DNA from: Haliclona indistincta
Taxonomy: Eukaryota > Porifera > Demospongiae > Haplosclerida > Chalinidae
Assembly: GCA_964017065.1 (NCBI GenBank)
Contig: OZ024784.1
Span: 1,178,598 to 1,242,597, forward strand
DNA: 64,000 nt
Direction of reading: 5' to 3'
The notes below the pieces were generated by a model. It saw only the letters and a list, made by a program, of their open reading frames with translations. It was not told the origin of the DNA and ran no database searches. A program made the translations under genes and the position numbers. Positions within the stretch are counted from its first letter, which is position 1. Every line of letters starts with the position of its first letter. This document shows positions 1 to 12,233 of this stretch, in pieces.

Positions 1-490
1 GCAACACATAGGACTAGCCTGCTACTGCTGGAGCATTGGGACAATGCAGACTATGGTACACATGCAACACATAGGACTAGCCTGCTACTGCTGGAGCATT
101 GGGACAATGCAGACTATGGTACACATGCAACACATAGGACTAGCCTGCTACTGCTGGAGCATTGGGACAATGCAGACTATGATACACATGCAACACATAG
201 GACTAGCCTGCTACTGCTGGAGCATTGGGACAATGCAGACTATGATACACATGCAACACATAGGACTAGCCTGCTACTGCTGGAGCATTGGGACAATGCA
301 GACTATGATACACATGCAACACATAGGACTAGCCTGCTACTGCTGGAGCATTGGGACAATGCAGACTATGGTACACATGCAACACATAGGACTAGCCTGC
401 TACTGCTGGAGCATTGGGACAATGCAGACCATGATACACATGCAACACATAGGACTAGCCTGCTACTGCTGGAGCATTGGGACAATGCTG
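1..490. repeat. 63-bp minisatellite at a splice junction
   Basis: Nearly eight head-to-tail copies of a 63-base unit fill the left edge and continue out of the window. Copies differ mainly at one or two sites (for example tatggtacac versus tatgatacac). The period is a multiple of three, so one plus-strand frame stays open; this looks like an artefact of the repeat. On the minus strand the unit contains the 3' end of the exon just to its right (bases about 471-500) plus the intron beyond it, so each copy carries a duplicated exon end. Confidence 0.95.
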
Positions 491-3400
491 TGTTGCAGTA
501 GTGTTTACTGCTGTCCTCGGCCAGTTCACTCTCCATGTGGTGTCAGTTTCATTAGAACATACCACTGTGCCTGTAGTATGCAGTAAAGCTATTATCTTTA
601 GACAGTGGACACACCTTCTGATGGTAGCTGAGGATTGCAGAGTGAAGAATCTTGTGTTGGATTGTAGACTGATACGCAGTTGTCTTGTTGACAGTATTTG
701 GGAGACCCAGAGCAACTTGACATGTTGCTGTCTCCAATGGGAGGCTGGTCAGGAAGTGGTTGGTCTGGAAACAGATCATAGTCACTGTCCAGTGTACACA
801 GCCTTCCGTTGCCCACAAATGGTTCTGAGCACTGGTTGGAAGAACAAGCATGAACTTGTACTCCACTTATAGCTACTTACCATGCAAGTTCTATTAATGG
901 GGCAGTTACAGGGACTAGCAGAGACACCAGAGCATGTTCTCATGTAGTCCATTGGCGGTGGAATAGGTAATTCTTGGTCAGGTATGGTGACAACATTCAA
1001 ACGACACTCAAAGCACTCACAAAAATCTACAAAACCACAGTGATACACATTTGTAAGAGATTTTTATACAGCTAACAACAGTGATATAAGAGATACAGCA
1101 TTTCACTTACTTCCACTCTGAAATCCTAGCCAACCACGATTAAAATCGTCTATTCTAATTTCCTGGTTAAGGAGAAATAGTCCTCTGTTGATGAACATCT
1201 GCTGCTACAATGACATGGCATGATCAAGAATACCAAAATTTTGTTTTCTTTTGCTCACCAATGAGCTTAGAGTAGTCAGAGAGGGTGTGGTCACTTCCAT
1301 TGCAATGAATACAACTCTCTGAATTGTAACAATCACATCTGTTCTGAAGCTGGTGAACGTTACATTGTGACCCTCATTCTCAAAACGATTAGCAATCTGT
1401 AAATAACGATGAATGTCATACACTGGTCACTCATGTCATACTGTATGCACCTGTGCCTCCATTGCTGATTGCTGTGCAGTAACCTGCTCCACACTAGGAG
1501 CTGGACCTTCTAAATTATCAAAGGTCCGGAACCAAAGGATCAGGAATGGGTCCGTGTCAGCAGTAGCGAGAGTACAACCAGAGTAGTCCACTTGTGACCA
1601 TATACCTTCAACACAAGGTCTCCTCACATTCACTATTGAGCTGCAATTGATAGTGAAGTGATGCTTTTCCTCATGATCTAGGTGGTTTACCTGAATTTAC
1701 TGGATGCCATTGAGCAAGGTACAGTAGCTATCATTCCTTCCTCAGTTGGCGGCCATGCCAGTCCTCCATTAAAATCTGCCTGACAAGCTATAAAGACACA
1801 GCATATGACAACTTGGTTGCTCTGTGTTTATGCATTACTCACTTCGAATGACATTGAGAGACATATTCACCCCAATCGATGACGGGTCAGAATAAGGTCG
1901 TTCAACTGACGGATCACGCACATAGCATGATATGACTCCCTCTAATGATTCATCAACAGTCAGCGTCAGTGAATGTTGCTTAATGTTGTCATCAAATGAG
2001 AACTGTCCTTGATTTGAACAGATCTCGGTGGTTCCTGGGGGGATTAACCCAATAGGACTTAGGCATTGACTGCTAGGAATGACTGGTGTTCTAAACCAAC
2101 GCAGACGAATTCTGTCATCACTGGGAGTGCACCTAAAGGTGACAGAGTCTCCAGGTCTAGCTGTGACTGTGGCTGGAGAACCCACTAGAGTTGGAGCTGA
2201 GAAGAAGACAGTAACAAATGAGCAGACAAGTATATGAAATCAGACTTACTAGTAATTTGAACAGTGAAGGTTTCGTTAACAGCTAATTGAGGTCCTTGCA
2301 TAGGGACTAGGTAGGAGAATTGGATAATATTACAGAGAGTATTAGGTATTGCTTTTTGCTTTGTGTGTGTTGTGTGTGTGTGTGTGTGTGTGTGCGTGCG
2401 TGCGTGTGTGTGTGTGTGCGTGTGTGTTATCATACTTTGAACAGTGTACACGCCAGCATTGAGGATCCCAGCTGCTTGTTGGTACAATGCATAATTATAA
2501 GGTGAAATCTCGTAAGCCTGCGGCAGAACACTGGCGAGATTTCCTTCTGATTGGCAAGTGCTAGGAGGAGCCATTGAGTCATTATTAGGAAAGAAAAACA
2601 TTAGTTGGTTGAACATAATGCTGGAGAAAGAAGGGTTTCCATTTCTCTCCATTGATGCAGCTTTGAATGGTAGTAGTAATGGAGCGCCCAGAGGTACTGT
2701 GACAACTGCTTCTGTCTGTCGTCGAAGATACAAAGAATTTCCAAAACCTATAACAAAATAAAACTTAAATGATTTAACTGTACAGTGTGCTAACCAGATA
2801 CCACTGTCAATGTTGAAAACACTCCAGACTCTTGAGATACACAATCAATGTTCCCATCCAGCATTGATAACACATCAGGGCCTTCTGGCTCAATCAGTAA
2901 CGAGATGCTCCATAAACTGATGTTGCTAATCCTAGCATTATATGGAGATCCAGTACCAGTAGTAATGTTTCCAGACATTAGTAGCTGTTGAAGATTAGAA
3001 TTACTGCTTCTCCACATGAGATCACCATTGCCAGCAGTAGACCAGCAATTTAGATCAATACTCCCTTCAATAACAAAAGATACTGTATTGTTGTATGCTT
3101 GTCCAAATTGTACATTATCGGATATTGTCACAGGACCTACAAAAAAAAACGAGAACCGTATACATTTAGAGCCTAGTATCACTTACTAAATAGGGTTCGT
3201 ATAGACTGTGTTTGAGGTGCAGCAGCACAGTCACTTAAGCCGGCGCTGTCATCGGAACACACCGTGCATCTAAAACTAACTAAAGGTTCAAGTTGCGGCT
3301 GCATACTGGGATCCACAGTTGGAACAGGTGATATATTCAGACTAGGAGGAGGGTACGTTGCTCCAGGTAGGTTCCTGAGATCAATAAGATAAGGTCGAAA

Positions 3401-6400
3401 CATGACTTGATTTCGAGTGATATTGTTCGTGTAGCTGTACGGAGGTGTGGTCAGTCTTTCAAATGACTCAATTACACTAAAAGTGAAGAATAAACCATAA
3501 GAATTATTCAAGCAGTATATATCTTACGAAGTGAACCATGAGATGGGAGAAAGGGCATTGCTAGGAGTACAAGTGAGAGTAGCTACCTCATTTTGTGCTA
3601 AGGCTGGCGGCATAAGTTGTGTGAAAGAGACAGTCGGTACTAAAGAAAAGATATGAATAATGACATACAGAAGCTTAATCCTCTTACCTGTGACACTGAC
3701 ATTGATGATAGGACTATCAAATACCGACGATCCTACATGATTACAAGACATCACGTGCTCATCATGTGACTGTCACAAGTGCTCACCGTTATAACGGATT
3801 CGTATATTCTCATTAGCAAACTGTTGAGCAGCCGAGAGCATGATACTGTAGTTGTAGGCATTGCCTCTCTGCACGGTAGTCATCAGCATGGTCGAGGTAT
3901 TGGTGGTGAGTACAGTAAACAAGTCAGTCTGGATTGAAGGCTGAACGATACCAGTTGAGTTAGCAGCATATGTGAATTGAAGAGTGAATGGTTGTCCTAG
4001 GCTCAATGGTGCAGGCACCACAGTGTGAAGCATGTAGAATGGGTCTGGAGAGAGAGGACATGAATTCATAAGATCAGATGATCCTGCAATTTTAGTGCTT
4101 AAATTACCATCTACTGTCAGCCTCATGGAAGCGGTTGCGCCTGCCTGTGAAGCACATTCAAATATTGCTCCCAGCTGCCCTACTCTGGCGCTGAATATGA
4201 CTAGTCGCACTTCTCTAGCAGACACCATCTCAAGGTAGTATGGCTCACTAGTCTCTGGACTAGTGTTAGTGATCAGCTGACCACCAAACCTCCACTGCAG
4301 GTTATCGTGCGACCCGAATCCAACACATGAGTACCTGTATAAGCCACCACTAGCATCAAAAGGTGAAAAGTTATTCATGATCGCTAATGATAGCAGGAAC
4401 TGAAGATCAACATGAATAGCAACGTTGGCTGCAAGAGAGAAGAGTATATAAGTTTAGTCATTTCCTGAATGCACAACTCACATGGAAAGACAAGGACGGT
4501 TATTGTGAGATTTGCCTGCACCGTGTCAGGAATGTCGGGAGAGTCTGCTCTGCACATGTACACACCACTCTGGCCTGCTACTGCACTCAGTACATTGTAC
4601 GGAGAGCCGAACACCATGCTTGCTGGTGTGGTCACCTGTACAGGGACCCCAGGAACCGTTGATGTGCAAGCTATAGTGAAGCTGTCTCCTGTCATCACTT
4701 CAAAGCGGTTGGAGGACGACAGAGTTACACCTACAGGTCAAGCAGGTGAAGGAAGGAGTGGTACACATGCTGCTTACCGTAGGAATACACTGTTAGAACA
4801 AGGCTCCTTTGAGGAAGATTAGGTGGAGTAAAGACAACAGTCACATTAACCACACCTGGGAGGTCATTGGAGAAACTGATGCTGTACGACCCAGAGCTTT
4901 CACGTGTTACGGTCCCGGTCTTATTTGCTCCATTGCTGGTGTAGTAAGCTGATAGACCAGTAGTAGCTGTGATCTGACTCCCATCAATAGCTCTGTATTG
5001 TGCTGTCAGTGGTACAGTAAATGTACGAGTGGGAAAACCGCTCCTTACAACATGTTCTCCGCTCAAGGCAAGATATGGGTTAGCTGTGGTTTGAACAAAC
5101 AAACAATCATCACACTAGACACTTGTGTGGTATGTTGTCCAAACAGTCACTAAAATGGTATGATTATCAGTGTATACTGTTACTGATTTAATTGCATTGC
5201 CTAATCATTATTACACGATGCAGCTACACCCTTAGGCCCTGTGACACGATGCAGCTACACCCTTAGCCCCTGTGACACGATGCAGCTACACCCTTAGCCC
5301 CTGTGACACGATGCAGCTACACCCTTAGCCCCTGTGACACGATGCAGCTACACCCTTAGCCCCTGTGACACGATGCAGCTACACCCTTAGCCCCTGTGAC
5401 ACGATGCAGCTACACCCTTAGGCCCTGTGACACGATGCAGCTACACCCTTAGGCCCTGTGACATGATGCAGCTACACCCTTAGGCCCTGTGACACGATGC
5501 AGCTACACCCTTAGGCCCTGTGACACGATGCAGCTACACCCTTAGGCCCTGTGACACGATGCAGCTACACCCTTAGCCCCTGTGACACGATGCAGCTACA
5601 CCCTTAGGCCCTGTGACACGATGCAGCTACACCCTTAGGCCCTGTGACACGATGCAGCTACACCCTTAGCCCCTGTGACACGATGCAGCTACACCCTTAG
5701 GCCCTGTGACACGATGCAGCTACACCCTTAGGCCCTGTGACACGATGCAGCTACCCCTGTGACACGATGCAGCTACACCCTTAGGCCCTGTGACACGATG
5801 CAGCTACCCCTGTGACACGATGCAGCTACACCCTTAGGCCCTGTGACACGATGCAGCTACACCCTTAGGCCCTGTGACACGATGCAGCTACCCCTGTGAC
5901 ACGATGCAGCTACACCCTTAGGCCCTGGAACACGATACAGCTACACCCATAGGCCCTGTGACACGATGCAGCTACACCCTTAGGCCCTGTGACACGATGC
6001 AGCTACACCCTTAGGCCCTGTGACTCACCTGTGACAAGGTTTGCTACCAGGTTAATTTCTCCCTCACTGGTGCTGTTGCCAGTGCAGCTGTACATTCCTT
6101 GCAGCTGCGGTACGAACTGAGGGGAAAAGACTATTTCGGCCGCTGTGATACTGTACATCACTTCAACATTGATGGTAGCATTGCCTCCTTCAAGAATCAC
6201 ACTGTAGTTACCAGCTGGAACACCATCGGGCATGTTACTGAAAGTTGTTATACTGGTATCATTCAAATTGATTGCCCAGTTTAGAGTCACCGCAGATGCA
6301 AGATCAATTGGTCCACCAACACTGCAAGTTATTCTATCGAACATTCTATCCGTAATGATTGTGGTGCTGGGTGAGCCTGGATTGATATGCTCACCAGAGC

Positions 6401-7188
6401 CAATGCTTATATTAAGGAACACTGTAGGAACTACAGAAAACAGAATTATTTCATAGATCATGTAACAAGAACTGGAAATCAATCATCCTTATGTTTTGAC
6501 TAGTAATGCTACAAGCAGTTCCTCTAAGTGCATAGTACCAAAATGTAGTCATACATGTTGGATAAAATCACCATCCATATTGGCTTACCACAGTGATTGG
6601 TGCTATTGGGTCGGTTTTCAAATCCACAAGAAGCAACGCAGCTGTTGTTCAGAAAGAAGTTGCAGCAATCAGCTGAAGATGGTCCAGTGCAATGCTGCAG
6701 ACCTTCATTGCAAGCTGGACTGCAAACTGCATGTAGAGAAGATTTAATATTGGTATACACCACACTCTTAGTCAATTACCTGCGCAGAACGAGGTCGCCA
6801 TGTGTTCTACACCACACGTGTAGCAGTCTGTTCTCAACGTATTGCTCACTGGACTAGACACGGCTGTTTGATTCACTCTCATCCACGTGCCTGATTGAGT
6901 GCACACCACGTCCACAAATGCTGTTCCTGCCTGAGGCATCGCAGGAGGAGGAGGAGAAGTGACATAGTCATTGAAGAGTGTGATCGCGGAGTAAGTGTTG
7001 GCGAGAGAACCCTGAGCTTGACACAGTCGGTTAGGCAGTGACGGTTCTTGTTCGATTCCTAGATCATTTATGGCATCTACGTAAAAATTAAAAGCGTCTG
7101 GGTTCTCCAAGTCGCTGCATGAGAAAGATTGGGCATTCGCTGCTAATGCAGCCCACAGGCACAGTAGCCATCCAGTGACTACTGCCAT
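471..7188 (-). CDS. Adhesion-GPCR-type receptor ectodomain with Ig-like and hormone-receptor modules (3' part outside window)
   Basis: Multi-exon minus-strand gene. I start it at ATG 7188, directly before a hydrophobic signal peptide (MAVVTGWLLCLWAALAANA); an in-frame ATG at 7218 is less suitable. Exons in order encode a Cys-containing N-terminal segment (about 6778-7188), a short Cys-rich module (about 6590-6740), and several Ig-like or beta-sandwich segments (about 6020-6440, 4740-5090, 4390-4690, 3780-4380, 2790-3640, 2440-2750, 1840-2180). Then come a hormone-receptor-like module (GGLAWP motif, 1690-1790, finished near 1600), an EGF-like segment with CNC (about 890-1040), a TSP3-like calcium loop (DSDYD near 770) and the first half of a second hormone-receptor module ending near 471. 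The order matches the plus-strand neighbour at 7284, which ends in GAIN/GPS and 7TM, so the missing 3' part is inferred to lie left of the window. Exon limits are approximate. Confidence 0.75.
2357..2432. repeat. TG/CG dinucleotide microsatellite in intron
   Basis: Mostly (TG)n with CG interruptions, inside an intron of the minus-strand receptor gene, between an exon ending near 2440 and one near 2310. Confidence 0.9.
5213..6024. repeat. 31-bp minisatellite in intron, starting at the donor site
   Basis: About 26 copies of a 31-base unit containing gacacgatgcagctacaccc, plus a few shortened ~20-base units lacking part of the middle. It fills the intron between the Ig-like exons ending near 6027 and starting near 5090 on the minus strand. 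Read on the coding strand, the first unit begins at the GTGAGT donor itself (gtgagtcacaggg, then tcacaggg in each later unit). Confidence 0.95.
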
Positions 7189-7283
7189 TTTCTGCACGTC
7201 TGATCTGATCAGTGACATCGTTCTGATTAGCAGCAGATTCCATCCGGTTCAATTACATATGTGGAGGCGTGGCTCCTACAGCA
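7189..7283. promoter_or_regulatory. Compact bidirectional promoter region
   Basis: Only about 95 bases separate the two divergent start codons at 7188 (minus) and 7284 (plus), so the genes must share a promoter or have overlapping 5' regions. I see no TATA box. A small palindrome (ctgatctgatcag) lies near 7200-7213. The assignment rests on layout only. Confidence 0.5.
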
Positions 7284-10200
7284 ATGATGCAGCCCGGCTT
7301 GTTCCTAGCAGCTCTGCTCATCGCCTGCCTTCCTGGTGGGCTAGTAGCTCAGTCGTGCTCGCTGACAGACGCGCAAAAATTCTCGCCGTCCTGTGAGAAC
7401 ATTGTCAGTCTTACCTCAGGGACTATCTATCCAGGAGAAGACGTAACACTGGATTTTCACCCACCAACTATCAACGGAACACTTCACGTTACTACTCCCG
7501 CGAACGCAACCATCTTTTCCTCGTCTGCAGATTTCTGTGGAGTCGACAGCTTCTCTGAAGGAGTTACGTGCTCGCTGAACAACGTCGTAATTTCAGGAGG
7601 GTTTACAATCCATGGTACATGCCAGAACAGCAATCCAGAGGTGGAGCTCGGCTATGGACCAGCAGTACTCGTGCTTGGATTCGGAGCACCGTACAGCTGC
7701 AACGTGCTTCTGAACGCTACACTGGGACAGAGTGAGTTGCTGTAGAACCTTTGCTAGTTACTACTGCACTTAGAAGTTACAGTTGATACTGATATGCTTG
7801 TCTCTCTCCAGCTGTCTCCCTCGTTGTTGATGTTCCTAGCTCACAGCTACCACCTCACCAGTTCAACAGCTCTGGAGTGCTCGTTGTAAACAGCTACGTG
7901 CTTGATCTAACTGCTAATGTGCGTGTCAGGTGCTCCACTCCATCTGGGCCTGCTCCTATGCTGAGCGTACAATCACTATCTCAGACTCCACCCCCTCCCA
8001 CTACTAACACCAGCACTAGTGTAACAGTAGTGTATCTTGGAGGGTTCGCTAACCAGTCTTCAGCTGTGTTCACATGTACCTCCTCTACTGGATTTGAGCT
8101 GAGGGGATATATCGTCACTGAATACAGTATGACCATGCACTCAGACAAGATACTGTACATTGTGATTGCTTCTGAGCCTCAATCATAATAAACTAGCTTT
8201 TCTAGTAAGATATGTGGTTTATTCTGTGGTGCTAAAAGGTCATTATAATTTATTGTCAAACTATTGCCTCTATGAATACTATTATATCACATTAGTTATG
8301 CGCATATGAATACTATTACTGTAATGCATTTTTGATACTCCTTTCTCTCTCCTAGTAACTCCAGCTGTGTTTTTCCCTAATGGAGACTATGCCTCCGTCG
8401 TGATCGGGTCACCATTGACTATTCCAGCCTATATCATCACTAGTGAACCTATAGATCAGTCCAGCATAGAGTTTAGACCAGTCAACGGTGTACCAGTTGC
8501 TACACCAACGATTATATTCAGCAGTGATGGGGTTAAAGTTGACATAGTATACAATGAAGTGCTGGTACCCTCTACCACTGCTCATGAGATTTGCTTTAAC
8601 ACGATTGTTAATGAAGGGTCTGGCTCGGGCATGCTTCAACCACAGCTTGCAAAGACATGTGTTGGCCTCTTCACACTCAGTGTAACTGGTATGTACTGAT
8701 GCTGTATTGTATGTACATGGTTGTTTTATGCTAGAATGTTCATTGCTTTTGTTCTGCTTAGTTCCTCAGTTCATAATGTCTGAACCAGTCGTGTATGGTC
8801 TAATCGGAAGAACTGTTAACATATCGTGTGTGCCAAATAACACGGAGGCTGCTGTTGACTGGAAAATTCTGTACGCTACAAGCATTGCACATCACACTGA
8901 CCACACCCAGTGCTAATTGAGTCTTTCTTTTGATTTTTGCAGTAACACTAACGCTATGTACAGCTCACAGCTGGAGACTGACCCGCAGTTCGTGTTTACA
9001 CCGTCTCAGCTCAGGCACGAACTGACCTTTGACCTCACTATGATGACTCTTGGTAGCTATGGTTACGATGCCGACCTGTCCAGTTACAGCGACGTACAGC
9101 TGCAGTGTTCATTCTCTAATGATGGAGCTCACAACACAACCATCATCCTCCAACAAGGTCCTGAAGTCACATGTATTATACCAAGGGCGTTGATTATACA
9201 TGTCTTATGTATTATGTGCTGTGTGTATTATACATGTTTTTAGTGTAATTATGCCCATTTTTGAAAAAAAAAACAATGTTGCAAAAGCAGACTCCAGACT
9301 TAAATGTACTGCATCTGGTACAATAATGCAACCAAGAATGGGCAAAATTTTAATGAAGTGAAACTTTGCACTGAAACCATGTAAGCAAAAATCAGCAATT
9401 CAGTTCTAGTAAAGAGTAATCATAGATAGTATAATAAAGGACATTATACCATCTGTACTGCACTATCTATGGAATAATGTACTAACTTATGAATTTTTAA
9501 CTATTACCATATCTAGATGTGATCACTGTACATAAGGTAGGATTCGATGGACCTACCATTAATAACAACTCGATTGTGAATGGATTGTTCAACGGTGATA
9601 TTCCTAATGATCTCATGAAACGCAATGTTCCTGGTAATCCTGTCATCAATATACAGTGTACTACAGTCCAAGGAGATCATGATCCCATATGGAGTATAGA
9701 CAATACTACTGTGATCAGTAACACTAGCTACATAACACTCACTCAGTCTAACAGTTATGTCTCCTCACTGGCTGTGGTCGTCAACGATGAGACAGCTGGA
9801 AGATATACCTGCCGATCAGCTGTCAGTGGTGCCGCCATATCCTTCCTTCTTGTTGCAGGTATTTCTCTCTACCTCTTTCTAGCTGTTCCAATTTGAAATA
9901 TCTCTCTTTATCTTAGACAATCCATACATCAGTCTAGTGTCACCTAGCATGGTAACTACACTCTTAGGGAGACCATTCAAGATTACCTATCTGGCAGCTT
10001 ATAATAGTGATGGATTCAACAACTTCATCAACAGACTAGTGGTCGTGTTCACTAATGCAAGTACTGACAGTGTGAACTACAACTTTGGAATAGCAAATGA
10101 AGTAGAAGGGAACCAGTATCAGTTCGTGCACATACTAGGTAGTGTGGGCCCTTGGCATCGTGGAGTATATACTGTCAGGACACAAAGTGAGTTAGTGATA

Positions 10201-12173
10201 GGTTCGCTGACATTATGCTCTTCTCTTCTCTTGGCTGCAGTGTGTGAGATACCCTCCGACCCAATGTGTCTCTCACAGCAGAATGTGACTCTCAACGTCA
10301 GTGGTTAGTCATCATTCAATAATAAAAATGATGTGGGGTGAGAAAAATGTGACAATGTTTTTTCTCTCTTCTTGCAGTCCCGCAATTGATTCCATCCACT
10401 GCTACTGTGGATATTATTGAGGCAGAGACCCTTCGCTTATCCTGCTTTCCGTCTGAGGGCACATTTGCTATCAGCTGGGCTCACAACGGTGTCACTATTC
10501 CATCTCTTTCACCCAGCAAGAGGAATGCACTGAACAGTGTTCTGTCACCTCCAGGACTCTTCACTAACCTCACTCTATCCTCCATCAGTCCCCAGGATGC
10601 TGGTACCTATACTTGTAGTATCATAGTTGATGATATGGTGGCTGTTAGTAAGAGCATCACTGTGACTGTCCAAGGTATGTCACTCACTCACTCACACACT
10701 TTCTCACTCACTCACTCACTCACTCACTCACTCACTCACTCACCCACTCACTCATTCACTCACCCACCCACCCACTCGCTCACTCACCCACTCGCTCACT
10801 CACTCACTCATTCACTCACCCACCCACCCACCCACTCGCTCGCTCGCTCACTCACTCATTCACTCTCTTGCAGAACTTCGATACACATGTTTCAGCAGCT
10901 ATAATGCTCAGTCACAGCAATGCACAGGAAGCATACTAGGAGATGTGGTCAATGTTAGTCAGTGCTGTACGGACAGGTCTGGTCAAGCAGTCATGGCTAT
11001 CCCAGACTATGATGAATATGACTACATTGAAGAAAAAAGTTGCACACCTTGCAGTAAGTTCCTTATATCATAGTTATATCTGTACATATATCTTTCCACA
11101 GATTGTCAGACAGAGTTTAATGGCGGGCTGCTATGGGCGGAGACAACTGAAGGAGGGATTGTATCTGCTCCCTGTAGTTCTGTTTCGACATCTTTTGCTC
11201 CTGGAGCCTTAGTGTATAGAAGCTGCAGAGCAGGAGGGCAATGGACTGCCCTGGACCTTACTAACTGCACTGCCAGACCTGGTGCAAGCAGCTTTGCTCT
11301 CCTCTGGATGAGAGTGAGAAACCTATTAGAAATGAACGATTCTCAAGTGTTGTCATCAGTGAGTGCTATACAGTATCACAAAGACACACACATCTCACCT
11401 TATGCTATAGATTCGAGGCGACTTTAGTGATCAGCAGCAGTTAAATAGCTTCAGTGTTGAGAGATTGATCGAGATGATGGCGGAAGAGCAGACCGATGAG
11501 GAGTTGATGTCCTCTGTAACTCTTGTTAGTCTGAGAATAGACTCCGCCCAGTGGAGTAATGAAGATGCTATGGAGCTATCTAAAACTGTGAACGGTCTAA
11601 TAGAGACACAACCATTTGCATTCCCAGCTAGAATAGTCCCTGGATCACTGGGATTGAGAATATTCAATTTGTCAGGTCTGTGCCTTTAGAAGCAAACACT
11701 TGCTGTTCATATTGTCTCTTACAGATTCATGTCCTTGTCGCTATACCGTTCCTTCTGTTTCCTCTACTATCATTTCTCTCTGTCCCGGATCAACCATAAG
11801 TCCTTGTGACTGCAGCAATGGGGACACCTGTCAGGTTAGCGCTCCACCCTCACACCATCACACCCTCACTACTATCACCTCTCTCACTGCAGTGTCAGGA
11901 TCCATATGTTGGCGATGGAACGCTGTGCACACCAGACAGTGATGGTGATGGATATCCTAACACAGCTCTCTCGTGCAATGGAACAGAGCCATACTGCTCT
12001 ATGGTAGGTCCTGATAGCTGCTGTCTTGCAGTGATCATCACTCATACTGCAGGATGTGTGTCCAGAGGTGTATAACCCCCAGCAAGACATTAGTGCCTGC
12101 ATTATGACCCCTAGTGAGCACCTTTCTTTACCCTTACGCTTGATCTCTTTCTCTCTCTTTCTATCTCTTTCTA

Positions 12174-12233
<60 letters not shown>

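Noticed and set aside
44..586. 180-codon plus-strand ORF made of 21-residue repeats
   Set aside because: The 63-base repeat period keeps any open frame open; the real exon here is on the minus strand.
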